NCBI RefSeq assembly: GCF_001039355.2
Contig: NW_019774414.1
Location: 221,340 to 285,339 of the forward strand
Direction: 5' to 3'
DNA from: Lingula anatina
Taxonomy: Eukaryota; Brachiopoda; Lingulata; Lingulida; Lingulidae
DNA: 64,000 bases
Below, piece after piece: positions 32,901-45,673 of the stretch. Below the pieces are notes generated by a model. The model saw only the letters and a program-made list of their open reading frames with translations. It searched no databases and was not told the DNA's origin. The translations under genes were made by a program, and so were the position numbers. Position 1 is the first letter of the stretch. Each line of letters begins with the position of its first letter.

Positions 32901-35900
32901 GAGGACTATGAAGCTTTATTTGCGGGAAACATCGATGATCATTTCCGTATTGGAATGGGTGTAGCAAGAAAAAGCTTGAAACTCTATACTGATTTCTACT
33001 CGTCTGATATCATCATTGCATCTCCACTGGGTCTGAGGACACTCATAGGATCAGAGGGGTAAGGTTTGTTGGCAAGAATGTAGAATATTATATAAAGAAG
33101 ATGTGCAATTTCAAATTAAGTGTGCCACATTAGTACAAAGATCAAATAATCAATAATTTTGTTTTGGTTTCACTAAATGACTTGTTCTAGGTACAACTGC
33201 CCTTAGGACATCATTTGATTTGAACTGATAGCAAAAAAGATAGCAAACTGAACTTTAAATTAGTTTTAAATTAATATGGTGAATGATAAAATGACATTGA
33301 TTTGAATAGTTTTTTAAATAGTTGAATAGTTTGAATAGATTTGAATAGTTTTTTAATGTCTTTTATTTTAGTGACAGTGACAGGGACTACGATTTCTTAT
33401 CATCCATAGAAGTCCTGATTATGGACCAGTCTGATGTATTTCTCATGCAAAATTGGGATCATGTATTGGTAGGTGACATGGTCATATCAGTATAGAACTG
33501 TACTGTAACAGTAGTGCGTCTTTTCAATTTTAAGTCATTGTGATGTACATCTAAAAAAATATTTTCCAAACTGTCTAACATGCTTATCCTTATAAATTCT
33601 GTAGGACTCAACAATCCATTTTTAATACTTTTAAAAGGCCCATGGGAATTGAAAACAAAATGATATATTGGTAACTTCTTTTTTTTTCAGCATATTATGT
33701 CCCATATCCATCTACAACCTCAGGATCCACATGGTGTGGACTTTTCTAGAGTCCGTATGTGGACACTAAATGGATGGTGGGTAGTTTGATATTAAACTTA
33801 GATATTACATATTTGGTGTGTGTGTGTTGTCTTCATCTGAGACTGTGATCAATTTTCTTTTTGTTTTTAAAATTTTGTGAAAGCTGTGCAAATGCATTTT
33901 CATACTTTGTCAATAATAAATTTGCTTGTACATGTACTGAATAGATACTGAATCTCAATAGGTACTGAATCTCAAGTTTGCATTCTGATAACTGTATTAT
34001 TCACCCCTATTTGTAGATTCCTGATTCATAGCATCTATGAGATGTATTTGACCTATTCAAGCTTGTCACACTGGTTACCATTTGACCAGTAATATTGACC
34101 ATCCACCCTGAAAAAGATATATGAAATCTTCGAAATATCTGTTGTTTTATTTAGTTACGTACGTACATACAGCTTACATCTTATAGGTGCTATATAAATT
34201 ATACCATATCATATTATACCAACTTTTGTTAATAGCTTTGTTTTATGTTTTAGGTCAAGGTTTTATCGCCAGACCCTTGTGTTCAGCTCCACTTCAACTC
34301 CGGAACTTAATTCATTAGTCAACAAGTACTGTCACAGTATCCTTTGTGTGGGTTTTGTGTGTATGAGAGAGATGACGCATATCTTAAAACAGCAGCATGG
34401 TTTTTATGGGCGGACACCATGTGCTGCGCAATTTCCTCATTAACGCCATTAAAGAAAAACTATTTTACTTTGTGTTCACAAAGTAACGAGATTAATTCGG
34501 TGGATTTAAATGCAGCTCAAGTGCAAAAAGCAGTCTGCTTGGAATTTTTTTTAATTTGTAACTTTTTTTAGAAGATGTTAATTTCCCACCAGTTAGCATT
34601 TTCAAGGTGTTGCTGTGAATTCCCCTGAGTCTGAAGTCTGTTCTCTCAATGTCCACAGAAACAGTTATAAGTTATTGAAATTAGTGGCGATTATGCTGTT
34701 TAGCATTATGTATTATTGTATCAAAATTGTCAGAAAATATTGTGCATTTTCATCATAAATTATTTGTCATGTTAGACTTTTTTAATGTAATTGCTTCTAT
34801 TAGTTTTGTCATTTATGTGTCAGCCCTTTTTAACGCCTTGCTTCCTCGTTCAATCATTCTTTCAGCATATTTTTATTTCAGTTTCTACAGTCAACCTTAA
34901 TTAGTTCTTCTTGAATAACGTCCTAAATTGTGTAACATATTTGTTTTTCATATATGTAAAAATGGTCATATCCTCCATTAGCCGAATGTGAATATGATGT
35001 ACAAATAGTCATTTGTCAGAAAGATTTAATAGACTTTTATCGCCTAAACATCTAAATTTTACCTGCTACTTGGCCTATAATTAAAATTTTTAGATAATAG
35101 GGGTGCTTTTGGCTTTGTCCTCATCGCAGTAGAGTTTCTTTAACTTTGACCTTCAGACTATGCCGGTCAGTTAATGGTCAGCCCAAGCATTGGACGGGGA
35201 GTGATATGCCAAATCATAACCCAGTTACCACAGGTAATGAAGTTTTTATGAAGTTTTGTAAAATTATATTAAGTCAGTTGCCATTGTTGTAGATTGAACT
35301 GTATTTTTATGTATAGTAATTTTTTTCTTATCATTGGTGCCTATGTGTGGTTAAGCTATAAGGGATTCAGATATAAAAATACTGTATTTATGTCTCCTCC
35401 ATCTCAGTGTACCACAAACTTTCATAGTCTCATTCAAAACAAGAAAGAAGGCAACAAGGAATATTGATTGTTTTGGTGATTGATAGAATCAACAGTGCAA
35501 TGTTGTTTTTGATACACGTATCTGAAAAATTGCTTTGGAATATTAATCATTTTGTCAGTTTACCCAATTTTTGTTATTATAATGTGCACAAGATGTGCAT
35601 TACAATAAAAAATCTAGTTTGTATTTCCATGGGCTTTAAACATTTACTTGATTATACTACTTTTAAATGTTCACTTACTTGCAAATGAGATAGCTTTTGT
35701 TGCAAAATAATATAATCATTCAGCGCTTTTAAATGTACAGGGGCCTATGTTTATTAGATTATATTTAGATTGTTGTTAACTATTGTGCTTATATATTTAT
35801 GCTTATATATAGACACTGCAAGTATCTGTGTTCATTTTTTTTTTTTTTTTGTGCCAGCATAATCATTATCTCTCCGTAACACATTTATTCCTGCTATAAC

Positions 35901-38900
35901 AGCCAAGCTGACTTTTTGTATGACTACCAGTTTACTTGGTGGTTTTGCTAAAAAAAGTAATAGTAGACCATGTAAGAAAGTAAGAATAATTGGATTAATT
36001 CTGCAAAAGATATTGCATATATATTGGTATTTTGCATGGGTTTTGGATTGTTAGCACCCAAATGCCAAACCATATTAAATTTAATGGGTGGTTTTGTTTA
36101 GGATAAATGCAGATTAGGCTGGGAAACCAGGTTTGTTGTAATTTGTGTTTTCATTTTCAAACTGATTTCAGGTATTTCACAGGATAGATTGTGATAGTCA
36201 TAGTCAATTAGCAGATGCAAGGTTCAATTTTTTCATCAAAAAGGTATGCTCAATAATATTATTAAAGCAACTCTTTTTCACCGCAATGTACTGATTGTCA
36301 TCCCAGAACTAAATGCTGTACATTTGTTGCAGGAATCTAGCAGATTTGTGAATCTACTTGGTCAATATTTTTCATTTCTCAAATTGCATGGAATTTTCTA
36401 CTAAAGGTTGTGATCAAGGTCATCCTCAATGACCCAAACTAAAGGCAAAGTGTATGCATCTTTCATGCAGGTCCTGCCCCATCACCAAGACCCAGTGATG
36501 TCCCAAACCTTAATCTTCCTACCAAGCTACTTTGATTATGTCAGATTAAGGAACCATTTCAAGAAGGAAGAAGTAGATAGCATGTGCCTGTGCGAGTAAG
36601 TTACATGTATTTTTGACCCATTTTTTATCAACCTGTTCTTTTTATGTGATAAAAAAAATGTGTAGGGATTTTTGTATGTTTAAGGTTGTCAACATTGTCA
36701 AATGAAAATTTAATACATACAGCTTTTGTGTGAAGAGCTAATATCTATCTAAGTATATTTTCTATTTATGTGGGGAAGTCAGAGTAGACTTGTGTTCAGG
36801 AATGAGCTTAAAGGACCCCATGATTAGAGATGTTGGATACTGAATAAATATATATCTAACACAGAAACAGTTATATCTGTTTTGATTTTATCTGAGGTAC
36901 TTGTCTTTGAATTCCAAAGTTTTTGGACCGTATTTACACTGACCAAGACTATTGACTACAAATCCCATTACATTGGAATTCTTTTCAAACTTACTTTGAT
37001 AGTCAGAAGCCCCAGAAGAAACTTCCATAATCTTATTGACATTTTCCTAATTTCTTTTGCTCTTTTTGTCCTTTAGATATAATTCAATTATTGTATCTGT
37101 AATGTTTTTCAGATACAGTAGTGATAGCGTTATATCGAGAGCCAGAAGTCTGTTTTACCATGCCAGAATTCATTTTCTTCTGTACACGGAGAGGCTTCAT
37201 TTTTACAGAAGGTAATATCACACATGCCAGCAGATTATTTTTTTAATCTAAAATTACAATTCTTTGGATGGTTGACAAAATTGAGACAACAAAGCTAATT
37301 TTCCTAGGTTTCTTTGGCAATTATTTTGTGATATTTGGCAAATGCCACCTTTTGCTGCAAACCCCAAGGTGCTGTATGCAATTATTTGTGTAAATTTCCT
37401 TTAAACTCTGTCAGTTTTCGTAGTTAGAGGATTGTAGAAATGGAACAATAGGGCAAGGGATGGCTCTTAACTGAAAAATCTAAGAATATGCCCATTTTCA
37501 GTAATTGAGAAATGGTTTAAAGACATACACAGGGAAAATCAAAACAATAACAGTTGACCTACACCAACACCAAAACATACCAAAACCAAAACATTATTTT
37601 TATACTTTTATTTTGAAACATAAATAATATTTTTCATTGACATCCCAAGATTGAAATGATTTCCTGGGTCACAACAAACAAGCCAGATATAATAAGATTG
37701 TGTACAAGTCATCATTATAACGGCTAACTCTATTTTACATGAGATAACGCTTTGACTGGATCACTACATGTACAGCTAGTGATGTATATTGATCCATATT
37801 GAAACGTGCATTTCTGGCAGGGTCCTTTGTCAAGCCCATTAGTCTGTGAACATATTGGCAGTATTTGATGTGGCTTGACTGCTTCCTTTGAATTTCAGTG
37901 TATTTTCCACAGATTGAAGAAGTGTTCCCTTTGAAACTAGTGCTTTGATGGAAAGAGAAACAATTGCTGTAGAAGATGTAGAAACTTGGTCAAATTTCAA
38001 ATCAGCATGATTTTTTGAGTCTGCAGCATCTGTGAAGTAAACCTTCAGCATCTGTGATCCAATTGTTTTACACATTTCTTTACTACTTAAGCCTCATTAT
38101 ATTAAGCTACTATATAGTATTATGGTAGCAGAATTTGTAAATAAGGTTATGTTAAAACACAAATAATTAGTGTCCAATACACTGGGGATTTTATCATTTT
38201 ACATTTATTTTTTATATAGTAGTTACAGAGCCTCTAAATGCAAAAACATTTGCACCCAATAAATTATTATTAGTATTTTTAATCTCGCGTTGCTAATCAA
38301 GCTGTATGTGTGGGTTGGTATGTGTGTAATTATGTGTGTGTACCCAGCAAGGACCAGCCTGTTGCCATCTAAATTAAATAAACAAGGGAAATATTTAACA
38401 ATTTTAGCAAACAGGAGTGTGTGTTTTAGAAGCCAGGGATGTGAGAGCAGATGTGTGATTTACACACTCTTCCTGTTTTGTAACAATATTCTTTGAGCTA
38501 ATCAATATTTTCTTTGGCGCTTTAGGGTAATCATAATAAATAATGGTTGAAAGTGACATGTCAGTAGTTGTTAAAGTATGAAATTTTGAAAAGCATTGAA
38601 AAAAGAAAATAAGAGATTCTTGGTATGTTGCATTTGATTATGGAAGTCCTTTCAGATTATATTTAAGAAATGAAATACCACAAACAAGTAGAGCTTCTTC
38701 AAATTTCAGTGGGACATTTTTTCAGGTGGAAGGGTATTAAGTTGTGAAAAAATATATGATTAAATAAAAGGGATACCTTGACTAATTTATAAATCAAATG
38801 TTATGCCTTATTTTCTCTTGTTTATTGATGAGATTGTTGGTGTATTAAACAATGTCAGGTGCAGTAAAAGCAATGCAAGATAGTAATCAAGTCACAGCCA

Positions 38901-39442
38901 ACATAAGCTTTAGCAGCAGGTTTTATTAATTGGTTTCAGCAAAAATTATAAATTGATCCCAACTTCGGGTCCATTACAACACTGCCACCAATTAATTTAA
39001 GCATTCAGCGTGTGGAGTTATTTGTGAGATTAATTGGAATTATTGTAATCAGATATTTAGGCTTAATAAATCTTTTTTTTGTAGAAATTGGTGAGAATGC
39101 AGCTGTAGAAATAGATGAAAATATAACAAGAGTTATGAAGGGATGCCAGTTTGAAAATGAAATAAAATCAGTCATTTGTTTTTTATCCACAGGTTTATCA
39201 TCCGAGGAATCCGCCACGTAATTTTCTACGCACTGCCACAGTACTCCCATTTTTACAGCGAACTATGTAACATGCTGCAGGATCCTAAGCAAACCCAGAG
39301 GACAGAGGACGTGACCTGTACAGTTCTGTATTCTAAATATGAAGCCCATCGATTGGCCGCAGTAGTGGGCAAGGAAAGAACGGGACACATGCTGAGAACT
39401 GATAAACCTGTGCACATGTTTGTCACTGGGGAGACAACTTGA
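26975..39442 (+). CDS. UTP25: UTP25 small-subunit processome component (digestive organ expansion factor homolog), 21 exons
   Basis: Exons: 26975-27105, 27724-27784, 28354-28444, 28937-29248, 29638-29726, 29970-30062, 30376-30442, 30821-30870, 31175-31260, 31600-31655, 31925-32058, 32688-32766, 32902-33058, 33372-33468, 33691-33776, 34254-34336, 35157-35233, 36172-36243, 36471-36595, 37113-37211, 39193-39442. Phases agree throughout, giving 764 residues (human about 756). The N-terminus is very basic ([11 protein letters not shown]), followed by acidic low-complexity sequence (exons 3-4). The conserved UTP25 core starts near residue 280: [63 protein letters not shown] (a degenerate DEAD-box motif II), [38 protein letters not shown]. 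Known role: nucleolar processing of 18S pre-rRNA as an inactive helicase-like factor. The exon 10/11 border is the only doubtful one: 31925 fits phase, while an acceptor at 31941 would not. An AATAAA lies at 39651-39656. Confidence 0.94.
32084..32293. mobile_element. MITE-like inverted-repeat element in UTP25 intron 11
   Basis: The left end (GCATTCCCAGAGATTTAGATCGATC) and the complement of the right end (CCATTTCCATAGATATTTAGATCGATC) match over about 25 bases. A second inverted pair (CTCCCTGGGGG versus CTCCCCAGGGGG on opposite arms) lies inside. About 210 bases, no coding capacity. A one-ended relative lies in the UTP25 3' UTR at 39485-39530. Exact ends and target duplication are uncertain. 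Confidence 0.6.
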
Positions 39443-40331
39443 GAAGCTCGGGGTGTGGATTTAGGCTAAATTAACACTCAAGGGCCCATTCCCCATGAAA
39501 CTTGTCCTATGTAGATGGATCCATCTCCGTGGGGACTCTTGCTGAATGAAATCAAAGTAACAGATAAACACGAATTGGACTAGAATTATATATTCTGACA
39601 GTAAAATCCCATAATGTGAAACTTGTAAAGAAATACTGATATAATGATACAATAAATTATTCATTTGTATATTCTGAATTATTTGTTTAAAAACTGATTA
39701 AAATTTTTTATTTTCACTGAATTCTATGCCAATAAGGGATTATTTGTGTGCCAAAATCTTTAAAAAAATACATTTTCACAGAAATAGCCAGTTTGCTTGA
39801 CTCGTTCGATTGTATGATGCATGGGCTTTGAGATATTGATTTAAATGTCATTTTCAGAGACGATTTTCCCCTCATTGCTCAGGGTGATGTAGTGTCGAGG
39901 CCTACGCATTAAAGATTCAAATGACATTCACTCTCAGCGCCAACTCTTCCTTGAGCATAGAATATACTTTTTCAAAATAAGAACCCATTTCCAATGACCT
40001 TACTATATAAGTTTTGATTGGAATACAAATACAAGGTGTGAGAGACGACAAAAGATCTGCCTGCGGTAATTGTCATATCCCTCGGGTGTAAAAGCCAACA
40101 GAACCGGATCTTAAGGTATAACTTTGATATTTGAAGTTTTATTCAGAATGGAAACTTGCCTCGCTCCCATCAGCGCGAAACCCGCCGTTCCCACTATCCT
40201 CTTGGTAATTTGGTAATTATCACATCCCTGCAGTGTAAAAGTCAATAGAACTGGATCTTGAAGTACAACTTTGACATTTGAAGTTTAAGTCGGACCCAAA
40301 CTGTTCCATGTGATAAACACCAAGTTTTTAG
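33262..40331. repeat. First copy of a 7.1/8.1-kb direct duplication (UTP25 exons 14-21 and 3' flank)
   Basis: This 7,070-base block matches 40335-48435 throughout exons, introns and flank, and stops at the N at 40332. Coding differences are mostly synonymous (for example CGG/AGG in exon 17, CTT/CTG in exon 20). The main structural difference is a 1.03-kb insertion only in the other copy. Confidence 0.95.
39443..40331 (+). other. UTP25 3' UTR and downstream flank (first copy)
   Basis: After the stop comes a palindrome GATGGATCCATC (39514-39525) inside a stretch resembling one end of the intron-11 MITE. Then an AATAAA at 39651-39656 and the beginning of a GC-richer tandem repeat (units start near 40066 and 40221) that is cut off by the N at 40332. 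Confidence 0.55.
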
Positions 40332-40332
40332 G
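40332..40332. other. Assembly gap (single N)
   Basis: A second single N, again at the boundary of a long direct duplication. The left contig stops inside a two-unit tandem repeat that is complete at 48170-48481, which would explain why the assembly broke here. Confidence 0.95.
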
Positions 40333-41515
40333 GGTCACTGNTGAGTTTTAAATTAATATGGTGAATGATAAAATGACATTGATTTGAATAGTTTTTTAAA
40401 TAGTTGAATAGTTTGAATAGATTTGAATAGTTTTTTAATGTCTTTTATTTTAGTGACAGTGACAGGGACTACGATTTCTTATCATCCATAGAAGTCCTGA
40501 TTATGGACCAGTCTGATGTATTTCTCATGCAAAATTGGGATCATGTATTGGTAGGTGACATGGTCATATCAGTATAGAACTGTACTGTAACAGTAGTGCG
40601 TCTATTCAATTTTAAGTCATTGTGATGTACATCTAAAAAAATATTTTCCAAACTGTCTAACATGCTTATCCTTATAAATTCTGTAGGACTCAACAATCCA
40701 TTTTTAATACTTTTAAAAGGCCCATGGGAATTGAAAACAAAATGATATATTGGTAACTTCTTTTTTTTTCAGCATATTATGTCCCATATCCATCTACAAC
40801 CTCAGGATCCACATGGTGTGGACTTTTCTAGAGTCCGTATGTGGACGCTAAATGGATGGTGGGTAGTTTGATGTTAAACTTAGATATTACATATTTGGTG
40901 TGTGTGTTGTCTGCATCTGAGACTTTGATCAATTTACTTTTTGGTTTTTAAAATTTTGTGAAAGCTGTGCAATTGCATTGTCATACTTTGTCAGTGAGAA
41001 TCTGTTTGCATCGTACTAAATTAATGTTGCTTTGGGAATGAAGGATAGCCTCTTACGCAATTAAGCCTGGGATATCATGAAGCATGCTTCTCATCTTTTG
41101 ATAGTCTCTTTCACAATCATTCCTCAGAAGACTCAAGTTTACATTCTGATAACTGAATTATTTATGTGTATTTGTGTATTCCTGATTCATAGCATCTGTA
41201 AGATGTATTTGACCTATTCAAGCTTTTGACACTGGTTACCATTTGACCAGTTATATTGACCATCCACCCTGAAGAAGATAATATGAAATCATCAAAATGT
41301 CTGTTATGTTTCATTTACGTAGATTCCTAAAAAAACTAACAGTTAACATGTTATAGATACTATGAAAATTATATCCTATCCTGTCATACATACTTTGTTT
41401 TAGCTGCTTTGTTTTATATGTTTTAGGTCCAGGTTCTATCGCCAGACCCTTGTGTTCAGCTCCACTTCAACCCCAGAACTCAATTCATTAGTCAACAAGT
41501 ACTGTCACAGTATCC

Positions 41516-41517
<2 letters not shown>

Positions 41518-41567
<50 letters not shown>
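41518..41567. repeat. (GT)n microsatellite
   Basis: About 25 GT dinucleotides just after the exon-16 donor of the second UTP25 copy. The first copy has only a short interrupted GT stretch at the same place. Confidence 0.95.
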
Positions 41568-41572
<5 letters not shown>

Positions 41573-44500
41573 GAGATGACACATATCTTAAAACAGCAGC
41601 ATGTTTCTTATGTACGGGCACAATTACCCCATCGATACCATTAAAGAAAAACCACGCTACTTTGTGTTCAAGAAGTAACAAGACTTATTCGTTGGATTAA
41701 AATGCAGCTCAAGTTCGAAAAGCAGTCTGCTTGGAATTTTTCAAGTTATAATTTTTTTCGAGGTTTTAATTTTCCACCAGTTAGCATTTTCAAGGTGTTG
41801 CTGTGAATTTCCCTGAGTCTGAAGTCTGTAATAAGTTATTAAATTAGTGGTGATTAGTGGTGATGTAATATTGTATCAAAATTGTCAGAAAATGTTGTGC
41901 ATTTTCATCATAAATTATTTGTCATTTTAGATGTCTTTTATGTAAGTGCTTCTATTAGTTTTGTCATTTATGTGTCAGCCCTTTTTAACGCCTTGCTTCC
42001 TCGTTCAATCATTCTTTCAGCATATTTTTATTTCAGTTTCTACAGTCAACCTTAATTAGTTCTTCTTGAATAACGTCCTAAATTGTGTAACATATTTGAT
42101 TTTCATATATGTAAAAATGGTCATATGCTCCCTTAGCCGAACGTGAATATGATACATGTACAAACAGTCAGTTGTCAGAAAGATTTAAATGGCTTTATCG
42201 CCTAAGCATCTAAACTTTACCTGCTACTTGGCCTATTATTAAAATTTTTAGATAATAGGGGTGCTTTTGGTTTTGTCCTCAACGCAGAAGAGTTTCTTTA
42301 ACTTTGACCTTCAGACTATGCCGGTCAGTTAATGGTCAGTCCAAGCATTGGAAGGGGAGTGATATGCCAAATCATAACCCAGTTACCACAGGTTATGAAG
42401 TTTTGCAAAATTATATAAGTCAGTTGCCATTGTTGTAGATTGAACTGTATTTTTATGTATGGTAATTTTTTTCTTATCATTGGTGCTTACATGTGGTTAA
42501 TCTATAAGGGATTGAGATATAAAAATACTGTATTTTTGGTGATTGATAGAATCAACAGTACAATGTTGTTTTTGATACACAATGTTAAACCTTTTGTCAG
42601 TTTACCCATTTTTTTTATTATAATGTGCACAAGATGTGCATTACAATCAAAAATGTAGTTTGTATTTTCCTAGGCTTTAAATATTTACTTGATTATACTA
42701 CTTTTAAATGTTCACTTACTTGCAAATGAGATAGCTTTTGTTGCGAAATAATATAATCATTCAGCACTTTTAAATGTGCAGGGGCTTATGTTGATTAGGT
42801 TATATTTAGATTGTTGTTAACTATTGTGCTTATATATTTATGCTTATATATAGACACTGTAAGTGTCTGTGTTCTTTTTTTTTTTTTTTTGTGCCAGCAT
42901 AATCATTTTCTCCCTGTAACACATTTATTCATGCTATAACAGCCAAGCTGCATTTTTGCATGACTACCAATTTACTTGGTGGTTTTGTTAAAAAAAAGAT
43001 AATAAGACCAAGAAAATCAGAATAATTAGATTATGTCTGCAAAAGATATTGCATATAGCAGGGTATATATATATTAGTATTTTGCCTGAGCTTTGGATTG
43101 TTAGCACCGAAATGCCAAACCATATTAAATTTAATGTGTGGTTTTGTTGGGGATAAATGCAGATTAGGCTGGGAAACCAAGTTTGTTGTAATTCGTGTTT
43201 TCATTTTCAAACTGATTTCAGGTATTTCACAGGATAGAGTGTGATAGTCATAGTCAGTTAGCAGACGCAAGGTTCAATTTTTTCATCAAAAAGGTATGCT
43301 CAATAATATTATTAAAGCAACTCTTTTTCATTGCAATGTACTGATTGTCATCCCAGAACTAAATGCTGTACATTTGTTGCAGGAATCTAGCAGATTTGTG
43401 AATCTATTTGGTCAATATTATTCATTTTCCAAATTGAATGGAATTTTCTACTAAAGGTTACAATCAAAGTCATCCTCAATGACCCAAACTAAAGGCAAAG
43501 TGTATGCATCTTTCATGCAGGTCCTGCCCCATCACCAAGACCCAGTGATGTCTCAAACCTTAATCTTCTTACCAAGCTACTTTGATTATGTCAGATTAAG
43601 GAACCATTTCAAGAAGGAAGAAGTAGATAGCATGTGCCTGTGCGAGTAAGTTACATGTATTTTTGATCCATTAGTTATCAACCTGTTCTTTTTATGTGAC
43701 AAAAAAACTGTGTCAGGATTTTGGTATGTTTAAGGTTGTCAACATTGTCAAATGAAAAGTTAATACATACAGCTTTTGTGTGAAGAGCTTATATCTATCT
43801 AAATATATTTCTATTTATGTGGGGGAGTCAGAGTAGACTTGTGTTCAGGAATGAGTGAAAAGGACCCCATGATTAGAGATGTTGGATACTGAATAAATAT
43901 ATATCTAAGACAGAAACAGTTATATCTGTTTTGATTTTATCTGAGGTACTTGTCTTTAAATTCCAAAGTTTTTGGACCATATTGACACTGACCCAGACTA
44001 TTGACTACAAATCCCATTACATTGGAATTCTTTTCAAACTTACTTTGATAGTCAGAAGCCCCAGAAGAAACTTCCATAATCTTATTGACATTTTCCTAAT
44101 TTCTTTTGCTCTTTTTGTCCTTTAGATATAATTCAATTATTGTAATGTTTTTCAGATACAGTAGTGATAGCGTTATATCGAGAGCCAGAAGTCTGTTTTA
44201 CCATGCCAGAATTCATTTTCTGCTGTACACGGAGAGGCTTCATTTTTACAGAAGGTAATATCACACATGCCAGCAGATTATTTTTTCATCTAAAATGACA
44301 ATTCTTTGGATGGTTGACAAAATTGAGACAGCAAAGCTAATTTTCCTAGGTTTCTTCGGCAATTATTTTGTGATATTTGGCAAATGCCACCTTTTGCTGC
44401 AAACCCCAAGGTGCTGTATGCAATTATTTGTGTAAATTTCCTTTAAACTCTGTCAGTTTTCGTAGTTAGAGGATTGTAGAAATGGAACAATAGGGCAAGG

Positions 44501-44646
44501 GATGGCTCTTAACTGAAAATTTTAAGAATATGCCCATTTTCAGTAATTGAGAAATGGGTTAAAGACATATGGAAGGAAAGATCAAAACAATAACAGTTGA
44601 CCTACACCAACACCAAAAAATACCAAAACCAAAACATTATTTTTAT

Positions 44647-45673
44647 GTACAGACACAGATGTGTCTGTACATATAGCCGTCATCTGCGTCTGTCGTCGCC
44701 GTCGTTGCCGTCGTCGCCGTCGTTGCCGTCGTCGCCATCGCCGTGCACTTTTACCGATAACACGATAAGTGGAAAACTGTTTTTTCTTTTTGTTTGAAAC
44801 TTACAGAACTGATGAATATTCATAATACGCAGGTCAAGTTTGAAAATCAGCATGATTGGGTCACTTTTAGGGAATTTATGCTGTTTTTTCACTTTTTTCA
44901 GCATATATGCAGCACTGATAACACAATAAGTGGAAAACTGTTTTTTCTTTTGGCTTGAAACTTACTTAACTAATGAATATTCATAATATGCAGGTCAAGT
45001 TTGAAAATCAGCAAGATCGGGCAATTTTTATGGAAGTTATCCTATTTTTTTTTCAATTTTTTCAGCACTTTTGTAACACCGATAACTTGATAAGTGTAGA
45101 AATATTTTTCCTTTTGGATTGAAATTTACAGAACTGGTGAATATTTATATTACGCAGGTCAAGTTTGAAAATTGGCGTGATTGGACTATTTTAACAAAAG
45201 TAATGCTGTTTTTTTCCTTCATTCAGCATACATGCAACACTTTGTATGCATGTTAAGGAAAACCAATCGGCCTTTTCTCTTGCAACTCACAGGAGTGATC
45301 AATATGACCAGTATACAGATCAAGTTTGAAAATAAGCTTGATCAGTTAAGTTTTGATTAAGTTATTAGCCTTTTTGTATATAAGTGGTTTTTCTTCAAAT
45401 TTAATTCTTAAGCATGTTAATAGTCTCATTATGGAACTAATTGGATATGTAAAAGTGTTGTTTTAACATTTTCTGCTTCTTAACAATATTGTTAGTTGAT
45501 TATATAAAAATGACGGTAAAACTATTATAGTGCATTGTGTAATAAAGTATCAAAAACGGAAAGGAACTCATCATTGCAGTTTGTCAGATTCAATCATTCA
45601 CTATGTTCAGAATCTCCAAATGGAGCAAATTGGACATTATAAATTGTTCTATTTATATTTTTCCCATGTTTAT
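44647..45673. mobile_element. 1.03-kb insertion resembling pearl/HINE non-autonomous Helentron elements
   Basis: Present in the second UTP25 copy and absent at the orthologous site in the first (37601). One end is a perfect hairpin (GTACAGACAC, AGAT, GTGTCTGTAC). Next comes a GC-rich microsatellite-like tract of GTCGCC/GTCGTTGCC units (44693-44739), then about four degenerate tandem units of about 165 bases (starting near 44755, 44915, 45080 and 45245). The units share AGGTCAAGTTTGAAAAT, GATAAGTG and TGAATATT words. TTTAT flanks both ends. Hairpin, microsatellite and ~160-base core repeats are the layout described for bivalve pearl elements and HINEs. There is no open frame for Rep/helicase. 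Superfamily assignment is inference. Confidence 0.62.

Noticed and set aside
44680-44904. Minus-strand frame with a DGDDGNDGDD repeat
   Set aside because: Translation of the GTCGCC-type microsatellite in the mobile element, not a gene.
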